Source of the DNA: Clostridiaceae bacterium M8S5
GTDB lineage: Bacteria > Bacillota > Clostridia > Tissierellales > MCWD3
DNA length: 64,000 bases
Assembly: GCA_029227815.1 (NCBI GenBank)
Contig: CP118523.1
Location: 2,728,001 to 2,792,000 of the forward strand
Reading direction: 5' to 3'
Below the pieces are notes generated by a model. The model searched no databases. It was not told the origin of the DNA and was given only the letters and a program-made list of their open reading frames with translations. Shown here in pieces: positions 27,728-36,820 of this stretch (position 1 is its first letter; the number at the start of each line of letters is the position of its first letter). Made by a program: the position numbers and the translations under genes.

Positions 27728-30700
27728 CTGCTTCACTCTCCTCACGCTTAAGTTTCTCTATTACTTCTTTGTTTGACAACTTAGGTATCTTATTGTACTT
27801 GTTTTCATTTGACGCTATATCAAATCTGCATATGGATTTATATTCACAAAAATCGCATGCAGTTTGAGTGCTGGTTTTTGTAGGATTGATATTTATATTC
27901 CCAACTAATATGTTCTTACCTAAGTCTTTAATGAGATTTCTAACATGCTCAAGTAGTGCATCAAGCTCCTCTTTTGATATTACAGATGAAGTCTTAGATA
28001 CTGATCCTGATTTTGTTACTGCAACAGGCAAAATAGAAGATTTTTGGTCTAATTCTATATCTCTATCCATCGCCTTTATAATCTTTATATCGTTTAATAC
28101 TAAACCTTTAAGTTTTAATGCCTTTAGTATCTCTTTTTCTATAACCTCACTATCCATTTCTTCTGTGTTTATTAGTGGATCATGTAGTCTAAAATAGAAT
28201 ATTCCACCTGGCATCAAATCTTTGTCTGTAAATAGATGCTTGTTTTGCAAAACTGCATCAAGATAAACCATCAGCTGTAGCTGTAGTCCATAATATACAT
28301 CTGACAATGTAAAATCTTTACTACCTGATTTATAATCTATAATTTTTATATAATCCTGTGTATCTCCTTCTAATACATCTAATCTATCAATTCTACCCTC
28401 TAATTTTAAAATATCACCATTATCAAGCTCTATTAATATTGGAGGTGCTTTGTACCCTTCGGACTCTCCAAAGCTAAACTCAAACTCTTTAGGTATAAAC
28501 TCACCCTGCTTTAACTGCTCTATCATTGTCCAGACTGATCTTTTTGTTATTCTTTTTAATCTCTTAACCAAATATTTATATTTAAATGAACTAAATAGTA
28601 TTTTATTGCCGAAATTGTTAGTCACATCTTCTACTATATCTTCTACCATAATATCACTTTGCTCTTTGTCTATGCTAACCCAATCCTTGTATCTACTAGT
28701 AACATCATTTGAAAATACTTCTAGAGAATCATGAAAAAGCTTACCCATGTCAGGTGGATCTATTTTGTATTCTTTTCTTCTTTGTGGTCTTAAACCATAC
28801 TTAACAAAATGTGAAAACGGACAATTAATGTATTTTTCAAATCTTGATATACTTGATACTAGCGGTATACCATATAACCTTTTTGCGTTATCATAACCTA
28901 GCTGTCTATGCGCATTTGTATAAAATAGCCCTTCTAGCATATGGTTTAGCTTTTGTTTGTATGTTTCACTATTGTAATACCAGTTATACACATCCCACCA
29001 AGAGTCACTTATTTCTTTACCGTCTACATAATCTCTAAGAATCTGCACCATGTATTTAAACGTAGATTTTGCAGAGGTTATCTGTCTGTTTATTAATACT
29101 TCTTTGGGGTCTGAAATATCGCTTTTTATTACAAGACTAGAAAATACGCTTTTTAATTTACTTATATATATTGATGGTCTAGTAGTTTTACCTTCGCTAT
29201 CAGCTAAGACATAGCTCATCCATATATATTCACTAGGTTTAGATATTGCACTGTACATCAATAGCTTTTCTTCATAAGCTTTGGTTAAGCTATCAGATAC
29301 TATATTCATCCCTTTTTCTTTTAATATTTCTTTTTCTTCATCTGATATCAAACCTGATATACTAGCTGGAGAAGGTAACACCCCATCGTTAACCCCTACT
29401 ACAAATAATGCTTTTATTGGATGTGTTCTTGACCTTTCTACATTACCCACTATTACTTGGTCTAAAGTTGTTGGTATTAGCCCAAGCTTATACTCTTTGA
29501 ATCCTGTCTCTAATAAATCTATATACTCTTTTAGCTTTATTTTTGTATCTCCTAATATATCAACGACCTGCTGTAAAACTTCCATTATTATATTCCAAAT
29601 TTGTGTTGTTTCATTAGCATATTCTAGATTTCCACAATCTTTAAGTTCCTCAACCCAACTATTTATCTTACTTTCTAAAGCCATAGCCTCAAAAAAGTCA
29701 ACCAAATTCTTTGTTATATCTATAACAGTATTCTTGCTTGTTATGCTTTTCTTAAGTGCATCTATTGGCGTTATTATTTTTGCTCTGATTTTGTTAATGT
29801 GACTCAAATTTTTATCTTTGAACTCAAAATCATTAAGCCATGTCTCTCCTTTTATCCCATACTCTAGACAATAGTTTTCTAGTAATTCGTAGTCATCTTT
29901 TTCTACATCACAAAGCCTCGTTTTTACATAACTAAAAACATCATCATACCTATAATTTCTATCAATAATATTTAACAGTGATACTATGTACTTAACTATA
30001 GTATTGCTTGTTATATTCCTCTTTTCATCTATAAAATATGGTATATCGTATTCTTTGAATACTTGTTTTATGATTATTCCATATTCGTTCATTGAACCTG
30101 TAACTATTGCAACATCCCTAAATCTATAACCTCTTTTCCGTACCAAAGACATAATCTTAGATGCTACATACTCTATCTCTATATACGGACTAGATAAACT
30201 ATACACATCAATATCACCCAATTTGTGATTATATTTGGCATATGGATATGCAAAGAAATTTTTCTCTAGGTGATTTAGGGTGCTTGATTTTCTATAGCTT
30301 ATATCTTCTAAATCTGTCTTCGTCTCTTTAAAGTTATTGTTATTAGCTATCTCTCTAAGTTTAGTTAATGTGTTATAGGATGTATTAAATAAGTCAGTAT
30401 CATTTGCATCTTTATTCATATCAATTGTCAAACTTATATTGACCTTCTCTGCTTTTTGTACCAGCTTTTCTATGATTCTATATTGCTGTCTAGTAAATCT
30501 ATTGTATCCATCAAGCCATATCTCTGTATTAGAAAAAATACCAGCTTCTTCTATCTTCTCAATAAATAGATTTGCTCTATCCTCTTTGTCTGTATAGTTC
30601 TCTGACATATATTCTTGAAGCTGTGAGTATACTAAATGAACATCATGAAGTTTTTTTGTTAGTATATTGTTTTCACCTAAACCTTCTTGTTTTTGTATTA

Positions 30701-31115
30701 GCTCATCAGGCATTATATCGTTTCTCTTAAATTCGTCTATCAAATCATTTATACTTGACAAAAAACCTGTTTGATTTGAAACTCTCTGATAAACCTTGAG
30801 ATTATGCTTATTTGATTCAAATAATCTTCTTAGAATCATCACTTTTCCGAGTTCATTTATTTCATTGTTTCTAAGTCCTCCAAGCTCTCCCAAAACTTTA
30901 TATATAAGTCTTTCAAAACTCAGCACTTCAACCATCATTATACCTTCTAAACCCATTTTAGATATTAAATCTATCTCAGCTTCTAGTGTAAATTGCTCTG
31001 GTACCAATAATATCAATCTCTTTTTTTTATCTTGCTTTAATTTATGAAGTATTTCTTTGTATATATGTGTAGTTTTGCCACTACCTGCTCTACCTAATAT
31101 ATATCTTAAATTCAT
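27720..31115 (-). CDS. addB: helicase-nuclease AddAB, subunit B
   Basis: A 1131-residue partner of AddA. Walker A GRAGSGKTT is at residues 8-16; an inactive helicase-like body follows; the C-terminal nuclease domain has IIDYKSGS. Four cysteines for an iron-sulfur cluster are recognisable: one in the INCPFSHF region at about 760 and three in CDFCEYKSIC near 1090. First gene of the repair operon, with GAGGGTGAG before the ATG. Confidence 0.95.
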   Translation of the reverse strand: MNLRYILGRAGSGKTTHIYKEILHKLKQDKKKRLILLVPEQFTLEAEIDLISKMGLEGIMMVEVLSFERLIYKVLGELGGLRNNEINELGKVMILRRLFESNKHNLKVYQRVSNQTGFLSSINDLIDEFKRNDIMPDELIQKQEGLGENNILTKKLHDVHLVYSQLQEYMSENYTDKEDRANLFIEKIEEAGIFSNTEIWLDGYNRFTRQQYRIIEKLVQKAEKVNISLTIDMNKDANDTDLFNTSYNTLTKLREIANNNNFKETKTDLEDISYRKSSTLNHLEKNFFAYPYAKYNHKLGDIDVYSLSSPYIEIEYVASKIMSLVRKRGYRFRDVAIVTGSMNEYGIIIKQVFKEYDIPYFIDEKRNITSNTIVKYIVSLLNIIDRNYRYDDVFSYVKTRLCDVEKDDYELLENYCLEYGIKGETWLNDFEFKDKNLSHINKIRAKIITPIDALKKSITSKNTVIDITKNLVDFFEAMALESKINSWVEELKDCGNLEYANETTQIWNIIMEVLQQVVDILGDTKIKLKEYIDLLETGFKEYKLGLIPTTLDQVIVGNVERSRTHPIKALFVVGVNDGVLPSPASISGLISDEEKEILKEKGMNIVSDSLTKAYEEKLLMYSAISKPSEYIWMSYVLADSEGKTTRPSIYISKLKSVFSSLVIKSDISDPKEVLINRQITSAKSTFKYMVQILRDYVDGKEISDSWWDVYNWYYNSETYKQKLNHMLEGLFYTNAHRQLGYDNAKRLYGIPLVSSISRFEKYINCPFSHFVKYGLRPQRRKEYKIDPPDMGKLFHDSLEVFSNDVTSRYKDWVSIDKEQSDIMVEDIVEDVTNNFGNKILFSSFKYKYLVKRLKRITKRSVWTMIEQLKQGEFIPKEFEFSFGESEGYKAPPILIELDNGDILKLEGRIDRLDVLEGDTQDYIKIIDYKSGSKDFTLSDVYYGLQLQLMVYLDAVLQNKHLFTDKDLMPGGIFYFRLHDPLINTEEMDSEVIEKEILKALKLKGLVLNDIKIIKAMDRDIELDQKSSILPVAVTKSGSVSKTSSVISKEELDALLEHVRNLIKDLGKNILVGNININPTKTSTQTACDFCEYKSICRFDIASNENKYNKIPKLSNKEVIEKLKREESEADA

Positions 31116-31324
31116 CTATCTCACCCTCTTAAAGTACATATATTATATATTTTATCATACTTTATCACCTTTGAATTATGATTTTATTCAACCTTTTTCT
31201 TTCATTTTACTATTCTACATTTTAATTCATATTACTCCTATTTATTCCGCAGTATTGCAATTTTTGTCATCTGATTATATAATCAAATTAAATAGAACAT
31301 ACTATAAATGAGGATGTGATCTTG

Positions 31325-31990
31325 ATGCAAAATAATACATCATCTATTAATGATAAGGTTATAGTTGACATTCAAGAGATTTTTAATTGTATTAAGAATT
31401 ACAAATATGAGGAAGCTTTTTTACTCTCTTCTATGATAATAGAGAGAAGCGACAGCGGTGATCAGTTATTTCATGAATGGGTAAAATCTTTAGCTGAATT
31501 TTATTCATGTAATAAAAAAGATACCGCCATACAGTTATTAGAGAAGATTAAGCCAGAAAAAATAGAAAATATAATTCATTTTAGAATAATCAATACTCTA
31601 TTGAGCTTTTCTATTGAGATTGGCAACAAAACTAATTTTCTCAAATATTATAAGTTATTGAAAGCAAATATGAATAAGCTACATGATGACGATGAATTAC
31701 ACGTAAGTATAACTAGTAATTTTGCTAATGGGTTTTATGAATTTGAGTGTTACGAAAAATCACTTGAATATTGTGATATCGCTATATCTATAGCCCAAAA
31801 GAATAGATATTTTGGCAGACCTTTCTCTATTTCTATCATGATAAAGATAGTCAATTTATTTAAAATAGGAAAAACTATTGAAGCTAAAAATTTGAAAAAC
31901 GATTTTGAAGTTTTTTTAAAAATTACTAATAATAAAAAAGACATCTTCATCCTTAATAACGTATTGAAAAATATGGACATTATAGATTGA
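31325..31990 (+). CDS. helical-repeat (TPR-like) protein of unknown function
   Basis: A 221-residue, almost fully helical protein. ATG at 31325 is preferred because the upstream GAGG is too close to the in-frame GTG at 31316. Pairs of helices such as NYKYEEAFLLSSMIIE, FYEFECYEKSLEYCDIAISI and FKIGKTIEAKNLKNDFEVFL have the spacing of tetratricopeptide repeats. It resembles the C-terminal half of RRNPP-type regulators but has no helix-turn-helix. No family is named. Divergent from addB, with its own strong terminator. Confidence 0.65.
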   Translation: MQNNTSSINDKVIVDIQEIFNCIKNYKYEEAFLLSSMIIERSDSGDQLFHEWVKSLAEFYSCNKKDTAIQLLEKIKPEKIENIIHFRIINTLLSFSIEIGNKTNFLKYYKLLKANMNKLHDDDELHVSITSNFANGFYEFECYEKSLEYCDIAISIAQKNRYFGRPFSISIMIKIVNLFKIGKTIEAKNLKNDFEVFLKITNNKKDIFILNNVLKNMDIID

Positions 31991-32023
31991 AAGAAATTTC
32001 ACTTTACGTGAAATTTCTTTTTT
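31990..32023 (+). terminator. terminator of the helical-repeat gene
   Basis: A 13-base-pair stem AAAGAAATTTCAC / GTGAAATTTCTTT with a TTTAC loop, followed by more T residues. It starts at the stop codon. Confidence 0.9.
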
Positions 32024-32128
32024 GTCATATAATTCTCCTTTTGTTGTTATATTTTTCATATAGTTGTATAATATATCTTAGATAGTTTTACATACAAATA
32101 GCCAATACTAAATAGGGAGGTATGATAA

Positions 32129-33529
32129 ATGGATAAAAACAAAAAGAAAACTGTTTTATGGGACACTTACAGTGAACAACTCACTAACGAAACGTTCAGT
32201 TTTGGAGAAAAGTATAGAAAATTCATGTCCAAATGTAAAACCGAAAGAGAATGTGTTAAAAATCTTATAGTAGAAGCAAAAGAATATGGTTATAGGGATT
32301 TAGAAACTATAATCAAAAACAAAGAAAATCTTAAACCAGGTGACAAAGTATATTGTAACAATAGAGATAAATCTCTAGCGTTATTCCATATTGGTTCTAG
32401 ACCATTTGAAGATGGTCTTAGAATACTTGGTGCACATGTAGATTCTCCAAGAATAGACTTAAAGCAAAATCCACTATATGAAGAGTCCGGATTCGCTATG
32501 TTTAAAACTCACTATTACGGTGGAATCAAAAAATTTCAATGGGTTACGTTACCTTTAGCTTTACATGGAGTAGTTGCTAAAAAAGATGGCACTTTAGTTG
32601 ATGTAGTTATTGGTGAAGATAGTACTGATCCAGTTATAGGTATTTCTGATGTACTACCTCATTTATCTAAGAATCAAAATAGTAAAAAAATAAGTGAAGC
32701 TTTTACTGGTGAAAATCTAAATATCTGCGTTGGAAGCATCCCTTTAAAATCTGACGACGATAAAGAGGAAAACAAAGTTAAGAAAAACATACTCAAGATT
32801 CTTAAGGACAAATATGACATTGAAGAAGACGACTTTTTATCTTCAGAATTCGAAGCTGTACCTGCTGGAGAAGCTAGAGACTACGGTCTTGATAATAGCA
32901 TGATTTTAGCATATGGTCATGATGATAGAATTTGTTCATATACATCATTTGAAGCTATGATGAGATTAGATAGTTGTGACAAGACATGTGTAACTTTACT
33001 TGTTGATAAGGAAGAAATAGGTAGTGTTGGTGCTAGTGGAATGTGCTCAAAATTCTTTGAAAACAAGCTAGCTGAAATCATGGAGTTATGTGGAGAATAC
33101 AGTGAGTTAAGATTACGTAGATCTCTAGCAAATTCTAAGATGTTATCTTCTGATGTAAACGCTGGTTTTGATCCAAATTTCCCTGATGTTTATGAAAAAA
33201 ATAATTCATCATACTTTGGTAAAGGTCTAGTACTTTGCAAATACACAGGTGCCCGTGGTAAATCTGGTTCTAATGACGCTTCTCCTGAGTACATTGCAGA
33301 GCTAAGAAAACTATATGATAAACATGATATCAAGTTCCAGATGGCAGAGTTAGGTAAAGTTGATCAAGGCGGTGGTGGAACTATAGCTTATATACTTGCT
33401 GAATATGATATGGACGTTATAGACGCTGGTATTGCTGTCCACAACATGCATGCGCCTTATGAAGTAGCTAGTAAAATTGATATCTACGAAGCCGTAAGAG
33501 CATATCATGCTTTCTTGAAAGAGATATAA
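32129..33529 (+). CDS. apeA: M18 family aminopeptidase
   Basis: A 466-residue cytoplasmic zinc aminopeptidase that removes N-terminal residues from peptides. The metal-binding segments are present: LGAHVDSPRID (about 106-116), GHDDRICSYT (about 268-277), LLVDKEEIGSVGA (about 299-311) and the C-terminal VHNMHAPYEVAS with the last His ligand. GGGAGG lies 8-9 nt before the ATG. Monocistronic, with an intrinsic terminator after it. A decayed copy of its 3' end plus terminator occurs about 420 bases downstream. Confidence 0.93.
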   Translation: MDKNKKKTVLWDTYSEQLTNETFSFGEKYRKFMSKCKTERECVKNLIVEAKEYGYRDLETIIKNKENLKPGDKVYCNNRDKSLALFHIGSRPFEDGLRILGAHVDSPRIDLKQNPLYEESGFAMFKTHYYGGIKKFQWVTLPLALHGVVAKKDGTLVDVVIGEDSTDPVIGISDVLPHLSKNQNSKKISEAFTGENLNICVGSIPLKSDDDKEENKVKKNILKILKDKYDIEEDDFLSSEFEAVPAGEARDYGLDNSMILAYGHDDRICSYTSFEAMMRLDSCDKTCVTLLVDKEEIGSVGASGMCSKFFENKLAEIMELCGEYSELRLRRSLANSKMLSSDVNAGFDPNFPDVYEKNNSSYFGKGLVLCKYTGARGKSGSNDASPEYIAELRKLYDKHDIKFQMAELGKVDQGGGGTIAYILAEYDMDVIDAGIAVHNMHAPYEVASKIDIYEAVRAYHAFLKEI

Positions 33530-33568
33530 ACAATAAATGAATAACAAGGCTATCGTTTGATGGCATAT

Positions 33569-33605
33569 AAAAAAGACCTTTGACTTGTAGTTGAAGGTCT
33601 TTTTT
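33569..33605 (+). terminator. terminator of apeA
   Basis: AAAAAAGACCTT pairs with AAGGTCTTTTTT around a 13-base loop, followed by AAACG. The same hairpin recurs at 33996-34028. Confidence 0.85.
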
Positions 33606-33669
33606 AAACGAATATATTTTTTTATTTTTGCGTGTCTTGTGTTGATACAATTAATTTATTAACGAAACC

Positions 33670-33698
33670 CAATCAAAAAGAACCGTCCCTTTTGATTG
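33670..33698. repeat. short palindromic element with AGAACCGTCCC core
   Basis: CAATCAAAA pairs with TTTTGATTG around a core AGAACCGTCCC. Elements with a GGGACGGTTCT core occur between genes in many clostridial genomes as far as I recall, often near RAYT-like transposases; none is present here. Between this and the apeA-tail copy I see no gene. Confidence 0.4.
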
Positions 33699-33904
33699 CA
33701 TACATCTTTTTTACCTTTTTATTTAATTTATTGTATTATATTACTTTCCTAGATTACTTATCTAATTCCTCCTATTTTGCAAATTAATTGTATAGCCCAA
33801 AAGACCTAATTCACAAATATATGTTGTTCTTTCATATATTGTACAATACAAGCATCATCATAGTTGTACCCCACTACACCAAGCACATCCACCCTTTTGA
33901 TTCG

Positions 33905-34036
33905 ATAAAGTTGATATACTGTTAGAGCATATTATCGTTCTTGAAAGAAATATAAATAATAAGCGAATAACAAGGCTATCGTTTGATGGTATATAAAAAG
34001 ACCTTCGACTTGGAGTTGAAGGTCTTTCTAAAACTA
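33905..34036 (+). repeat. decayed duplicate of the apeA 3' end and terminator
   Basis: This stretch is close to identical with 33485-33615. Both contain TTCTTGAAAGA, then ATATAAA, GAATAACAAGGCTATCGTTT, GATGG and the same terminator hairpin around GACCTT. In the apeA frame it still ends FLKEI-stop, but an earlier stop is present. It appears to be what is left of a tandem apeA copy. The hairpin at 33996-34028 (GACCTTC/GAAGGTC) has a T run on the minus strand and can end the TOPRIM gene transcript. Confidence 0.75.
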
Positions 34037-34071
34037 ATATTCCTTTTAGGAATTATGTATTTGTGCTTGTT

Positions 34072-34773
34072 TTAAGTAGTTTTCTTTTCACCGTATGCTT
34101 GTCCAAAGTAAAGATGGAAATTAGTATACCTTCTTAGTGAGTTATTACCGTTTTTAATAAAATCCCATGTTTCTCTAAAGTTCCCCTTTACTGCAAACTT
34201 CTCATCATTTATAAAATCAATAAACTCACTTTCTTTTTCATAATATTTTTCAGCAAATTTCTCAGCATATTCAAATTTCAAATCGTCATTTAAATTTATC
34301 TCATTATGCAGTACATGCTCTAAGTTGCATGAAAAGTAATACATAGTATATGATATCTTTGATATAACAGGACATGAAGCAAGTCTATTCATAACTTGCT
34401 TTTTTCTATTATTTCTCTCAAGAACTTGCTCTATACTTTTTGCTGTTATTGACTCAGTTGAATATATAAACTTTTCTACATCATCTACCTCTATACTATC
34501 ATCCGAAATATAAGCTCCATCAGTATCCACCAAATGTATAATTTGTAGTAAGTCACTCTTATTAAACGAATAACCATCTAAAAATCTTTTCACATGCTCA
34601 TTAACTTTTTTTACTGCGTTTTGTGTATTTGTAGAACTATCACTTGTAATATCACCATTAGATATATAAAATCTAATTTTTTCATTTTTAATAAGCTTAT
34701 CAATTATGCCACCTAGAGAAGTCTTATCTGTAATTCCCTCAACTATAAATAGAATGACCTTTTTAGTACTCAT
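34072..34773 (-). CDS. TOPRIM-domain protein, partner of the ATPase
   Basis: A 233-residue protein. The N-terminus ILFIVEGITDK (about 8-17) carries the TOPRIM Glu, and HLVDTDGAYI (about 80-89) the DxD pair, so a metal-dependent nuclease-like domain is likely. The rest is helical and unassigned. Its ATG overlaps the last 11 bases of the ATPase gene, so the two are translationally coupled. The combination of an ABC-like AAA ATPase with a small TOPRIM protein is shared by abortive-infection systems such as AbiL and PARIS. I infer a defence role; I do not assign it to either named system. ATG start with binding site inside the upstream gene. Confidence 0.72.
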   Translation of the reverse strand: MSTKKVILFIVEGITDKTSLGGIIDKLIKNEKIRFYISNGDITSDSSTNTQNAVKKVNEHVKRFLDGYSFNKSDLLQIIHLVDTDGAYISDDSIEVDDVEKFIYSTESITAKSIEQVLERNNRKKQVMNRLASCPVISKISYTMYYFSCNLEHVLHNEINLNDDLKFEYAEKFAEKYYEKESEFIDFINDEKFAVKGNFRETWDFIKNGNNSLRRYTNFHLYFGQAYGEKKTT

Positions 34774-36148
34774 TTATTAACCTCCCAGCTATTCGAAAGG
34801 CTCTACTTATGTCAAAACTATTTGTTTCTTTGTAGATTTCCTCTTTTTGACCTCCTAGATTAATACTCCTTATATAAAGATTCCTCAGGTTATTGTTACT
34901 CTTAACATGTGTAAATCTCATATATCTATTTACAGGATTTGTTGTTGTAAATACAATAGATGATGTATCTAGCATTTCTAGAGGTCTTAAATTATGAGAT
35001 GTGAAAATAAGCTGACCTTTTCCATTTTCGCTAATAATCTGTAATATCTCACCTAATAGATATTCAAATATACCCGCATCAAGTTCATCTACTACCATAC
35101 AAACAGTTGGACTATTAAACATTGTAATAAGCGTACTTAAAATTGATATAATTTTTTTAATTCCATCTGATTCATATTTTAAAGGTACTACTTCTCCATC
35201 CCTTACTGAAACTAATTCTATTCTTGTACCTTGTTGCCCTTCTTTAGTTAGCTGATTACCATGATTAGCAACATCAATATTTAACTCAGGTATAATTTTT
35301 TCTAGCACTATATTCATCTGACGGATAACCTTTGTTAGAAGATTATATACTTCATTCTCAACAACAGATGGTTTTAGCAAACCAATTCCTAAATCTCCTT
35401 GAGTAATTTTTTTACCATCTTTTAATCTAAAACTCAAAGGCATCATAAAATTCATATTTATCATACCTGAATAGTTATTTCTGAATATAAATAAATTGAT
35501 GTTAGCATAATGCTTAAGTGCTTTTATTAGCTTAGTGTACTTACCAAACGCTTGGCAGTTACTAATTATTGTTTCTGTCTCATTACTAAATATAAAAGAT
35601 GTAAAATCTTTTTCAGATAACTTTTTAGCTACACCTAAATTAATATGAACCTCAGAATTATTAGCTGTAAGTAGCTTGAAATTCTTAGCTGGTTTAAATA
35701 TCTCTTCATATTTTATATCAAAATCTATTATACCTGCTTTTTTCGTCCAAACTCCATCTATCAGTTCTTTATATGATAAATTTTCTCTTACTACTCGTGC
35801 TCTATTTTCTTCAATTCTCTCTATCTCTATTTCATAATATAAAATACTATTAATTGTACAACTGCTTATTTCAAAAACAGTCTTTATACATGCCTTTTCT
35901 GATTTACTAAAGATAAAATCACCCGTATTCTTAGGTAATTCTCTACCACTCATTATGAATTTAAGAAGCCACATCGCATCAACTAATGCTGTTTTACCTG
36001 ATCCATTTTGACCATATATTCCAATAATTTCAGATCTGTTTTTTTTATTATCTGATCTAACGTGATTAGGAAAAGTAATTGTTCCCTTCTCAACATTTTT
36101 TACATTCACCAATTCAATTTGCTGAATGCGAACAATTGTGTCTTTCAA
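34763..36148 (-). CDS. AAA/ABC-like ATPase of an ATPase-TOPRIM pair
   Basis: A 461-residue protein. Start is TTG at 36148, with GGAGG 8 nt upstream; an in-frame TTG at 36163 overlaps that site and is rejected. Walker A is GQNGSGKT (about 46-53); the C-terminal half has KYESDGIKKIISIL, Walker B VCMVVDELDAGIF, and the switch His in QLIFTSHNLRPLE, the layout of OLD/RloC/AbiL-type ATPases. There is no coiled-coil arm as in SMC proteins. It is the first gene of a two-gene operon with the TOPRIM protein and lies between the apeA duplication and the catabolic cluster, a variable spot. Confidence 0.78.
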   Translation of the reverse strand: MKDTIVRIQQIELVNVKNVEKGTITFPNHVRSDNKKNRSEIIGIYGQNGSGKTALVDAMWLLKFIMSGRELPKNTGDFIFSKSEKACIKTVFEISSCTINSILYYEIEIERIEENRARVVRENLSYKELIDGVWTKKAGIIDFDIKYEEIFKPAKNFKLLTANNSEVHINLGVAKKLSEKDFTSFIFSNETETIISNCQAFGKYTKLIKALKHYANINLFIFRNNYSGMINMNFMMPLSFRLKDGKKITQGDLGIGLLKPSVVENEVYNLLTKVIRQMNIVLEKIIPELNIDVANHGNQLTKEGQQGTRIELVSVRDGEVVPLKYESDGIKKIISILSTLITMFNSPTVCMVVDELDAGIFEYLLGEILQIISENGKGQLIFTSHNLRPLEMLDTSSIVFTTTNPVNRYMRFTHVKSNNNLRNLYIRSINLGGQKEEIYKETNSFDISRAFRIAGRLINEY

Positions 36149-36312
36149 TAGATTCACCTCCAACTTGATAATACCATATAATTATGTAGATGTAAACTAA
36201 ATTATTGATACATTTTGTTTCGTTTTTAATATATATTATCTAATATTCAATAGTATTACCCATAAAAATTTCCCTATACAATTTTTTTATCTTAATATAA
36301 TTATGAGTTATT

Positions 36313-36358
36313 TCCTTACAAAAAACAACGAGCTACACTATAAAAGTATAACCCGTAT
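36313..36358 (-). terminator. terminator, relative of the one at 49550
   Basis: Minus strand: ACGGGTTATAC, TTTTATA loop, GTGTAGCTCGT, then TGTTTTTTGT. The stem pairs over eleven positions if three G-T wobbles are allowed. Loop and tail are almost identical to the terminator at 49550-49590. It lies about 100 bases after ridA and would end the catabolic transcript. The rest of 36164-36456 shows no gene. Confidence 0.55.
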
Positions 36359-36456
36359 CATCCTCTTTGAAAATCCAAAACTCCCATATTCAAAATCATA
36401 TATATTATTATATGCTTCACTACTGCTTACTCTATTCTCTCCACCATGCTAAAAGT

Positions 36457-36816
36457 TTATTTTATTTCAGCAATGGCTTCTAATTCAATGTTACAACCAA
36501 ATGATAAAGGCGATATTGGAATAACAACTCTAGCAGGTTTATGATCTCCAAAAAACTCAGCATATACTTCATTAAAATCTTCCCAATATTTTATGTCAGT
36601 AATATACGCCTTACACATCACAACGTTTTTTTTGGTTAATCCTTCTTCTTTTAACAAATTATACATATTCTTTAATACTTGCTTTGCTTGCTGTCTTATT
36701 CCACCTTCAACAGCTTTTAAAACACCATCTTTTATAGGAAGTTGTCCTGAAATATACATCATATCTCCGCTTATCACATAAGGAGAATAAAATGGTTCTG
36801 CCTTTTTATCTTTCAT
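36457..36816 (-). CDS. ridA: RidA family reactive enamine/imine deaminase
   Basis: A 119-residue protein of the RidA/YjgF family, which hydrolyses reactive enamines and imines formed by PLP enzymes. The conserved substrate Arg is in HKPARVVIPI (about 96) and the Glu in IELEAIAEI near the end. Last gene of the regulator-deacylase-lyase-ridA transcript, beginning 4 bases after the C-S lyase stop. The context is sensible because the upstream PLP beta-lyase releases 2-aminoacrylate-type products, which RidA removes. Confidence 0.9.
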   Translation of the reverse strand: MKDKKAEPFYSPYVISGDMMYISGQLPIKDGVLKAVEGGIRQQAKQVLKNMYNLLKEEGLTKKNVVMCKAYITDIKYWEDFNEVYAEFFGDHKPARVVIPISPLSFGCNIELEAIAEIK

Positions 36817-36820
36817 ACTA

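Noticed and set aside
34072..36148. Assignment of the ATPase-TOPRIM pair to PARIS, Gabija or AbiL by name
   Set aside because: Domain types and layout are similar, but I cannot see system-specific features from the sequence alone.
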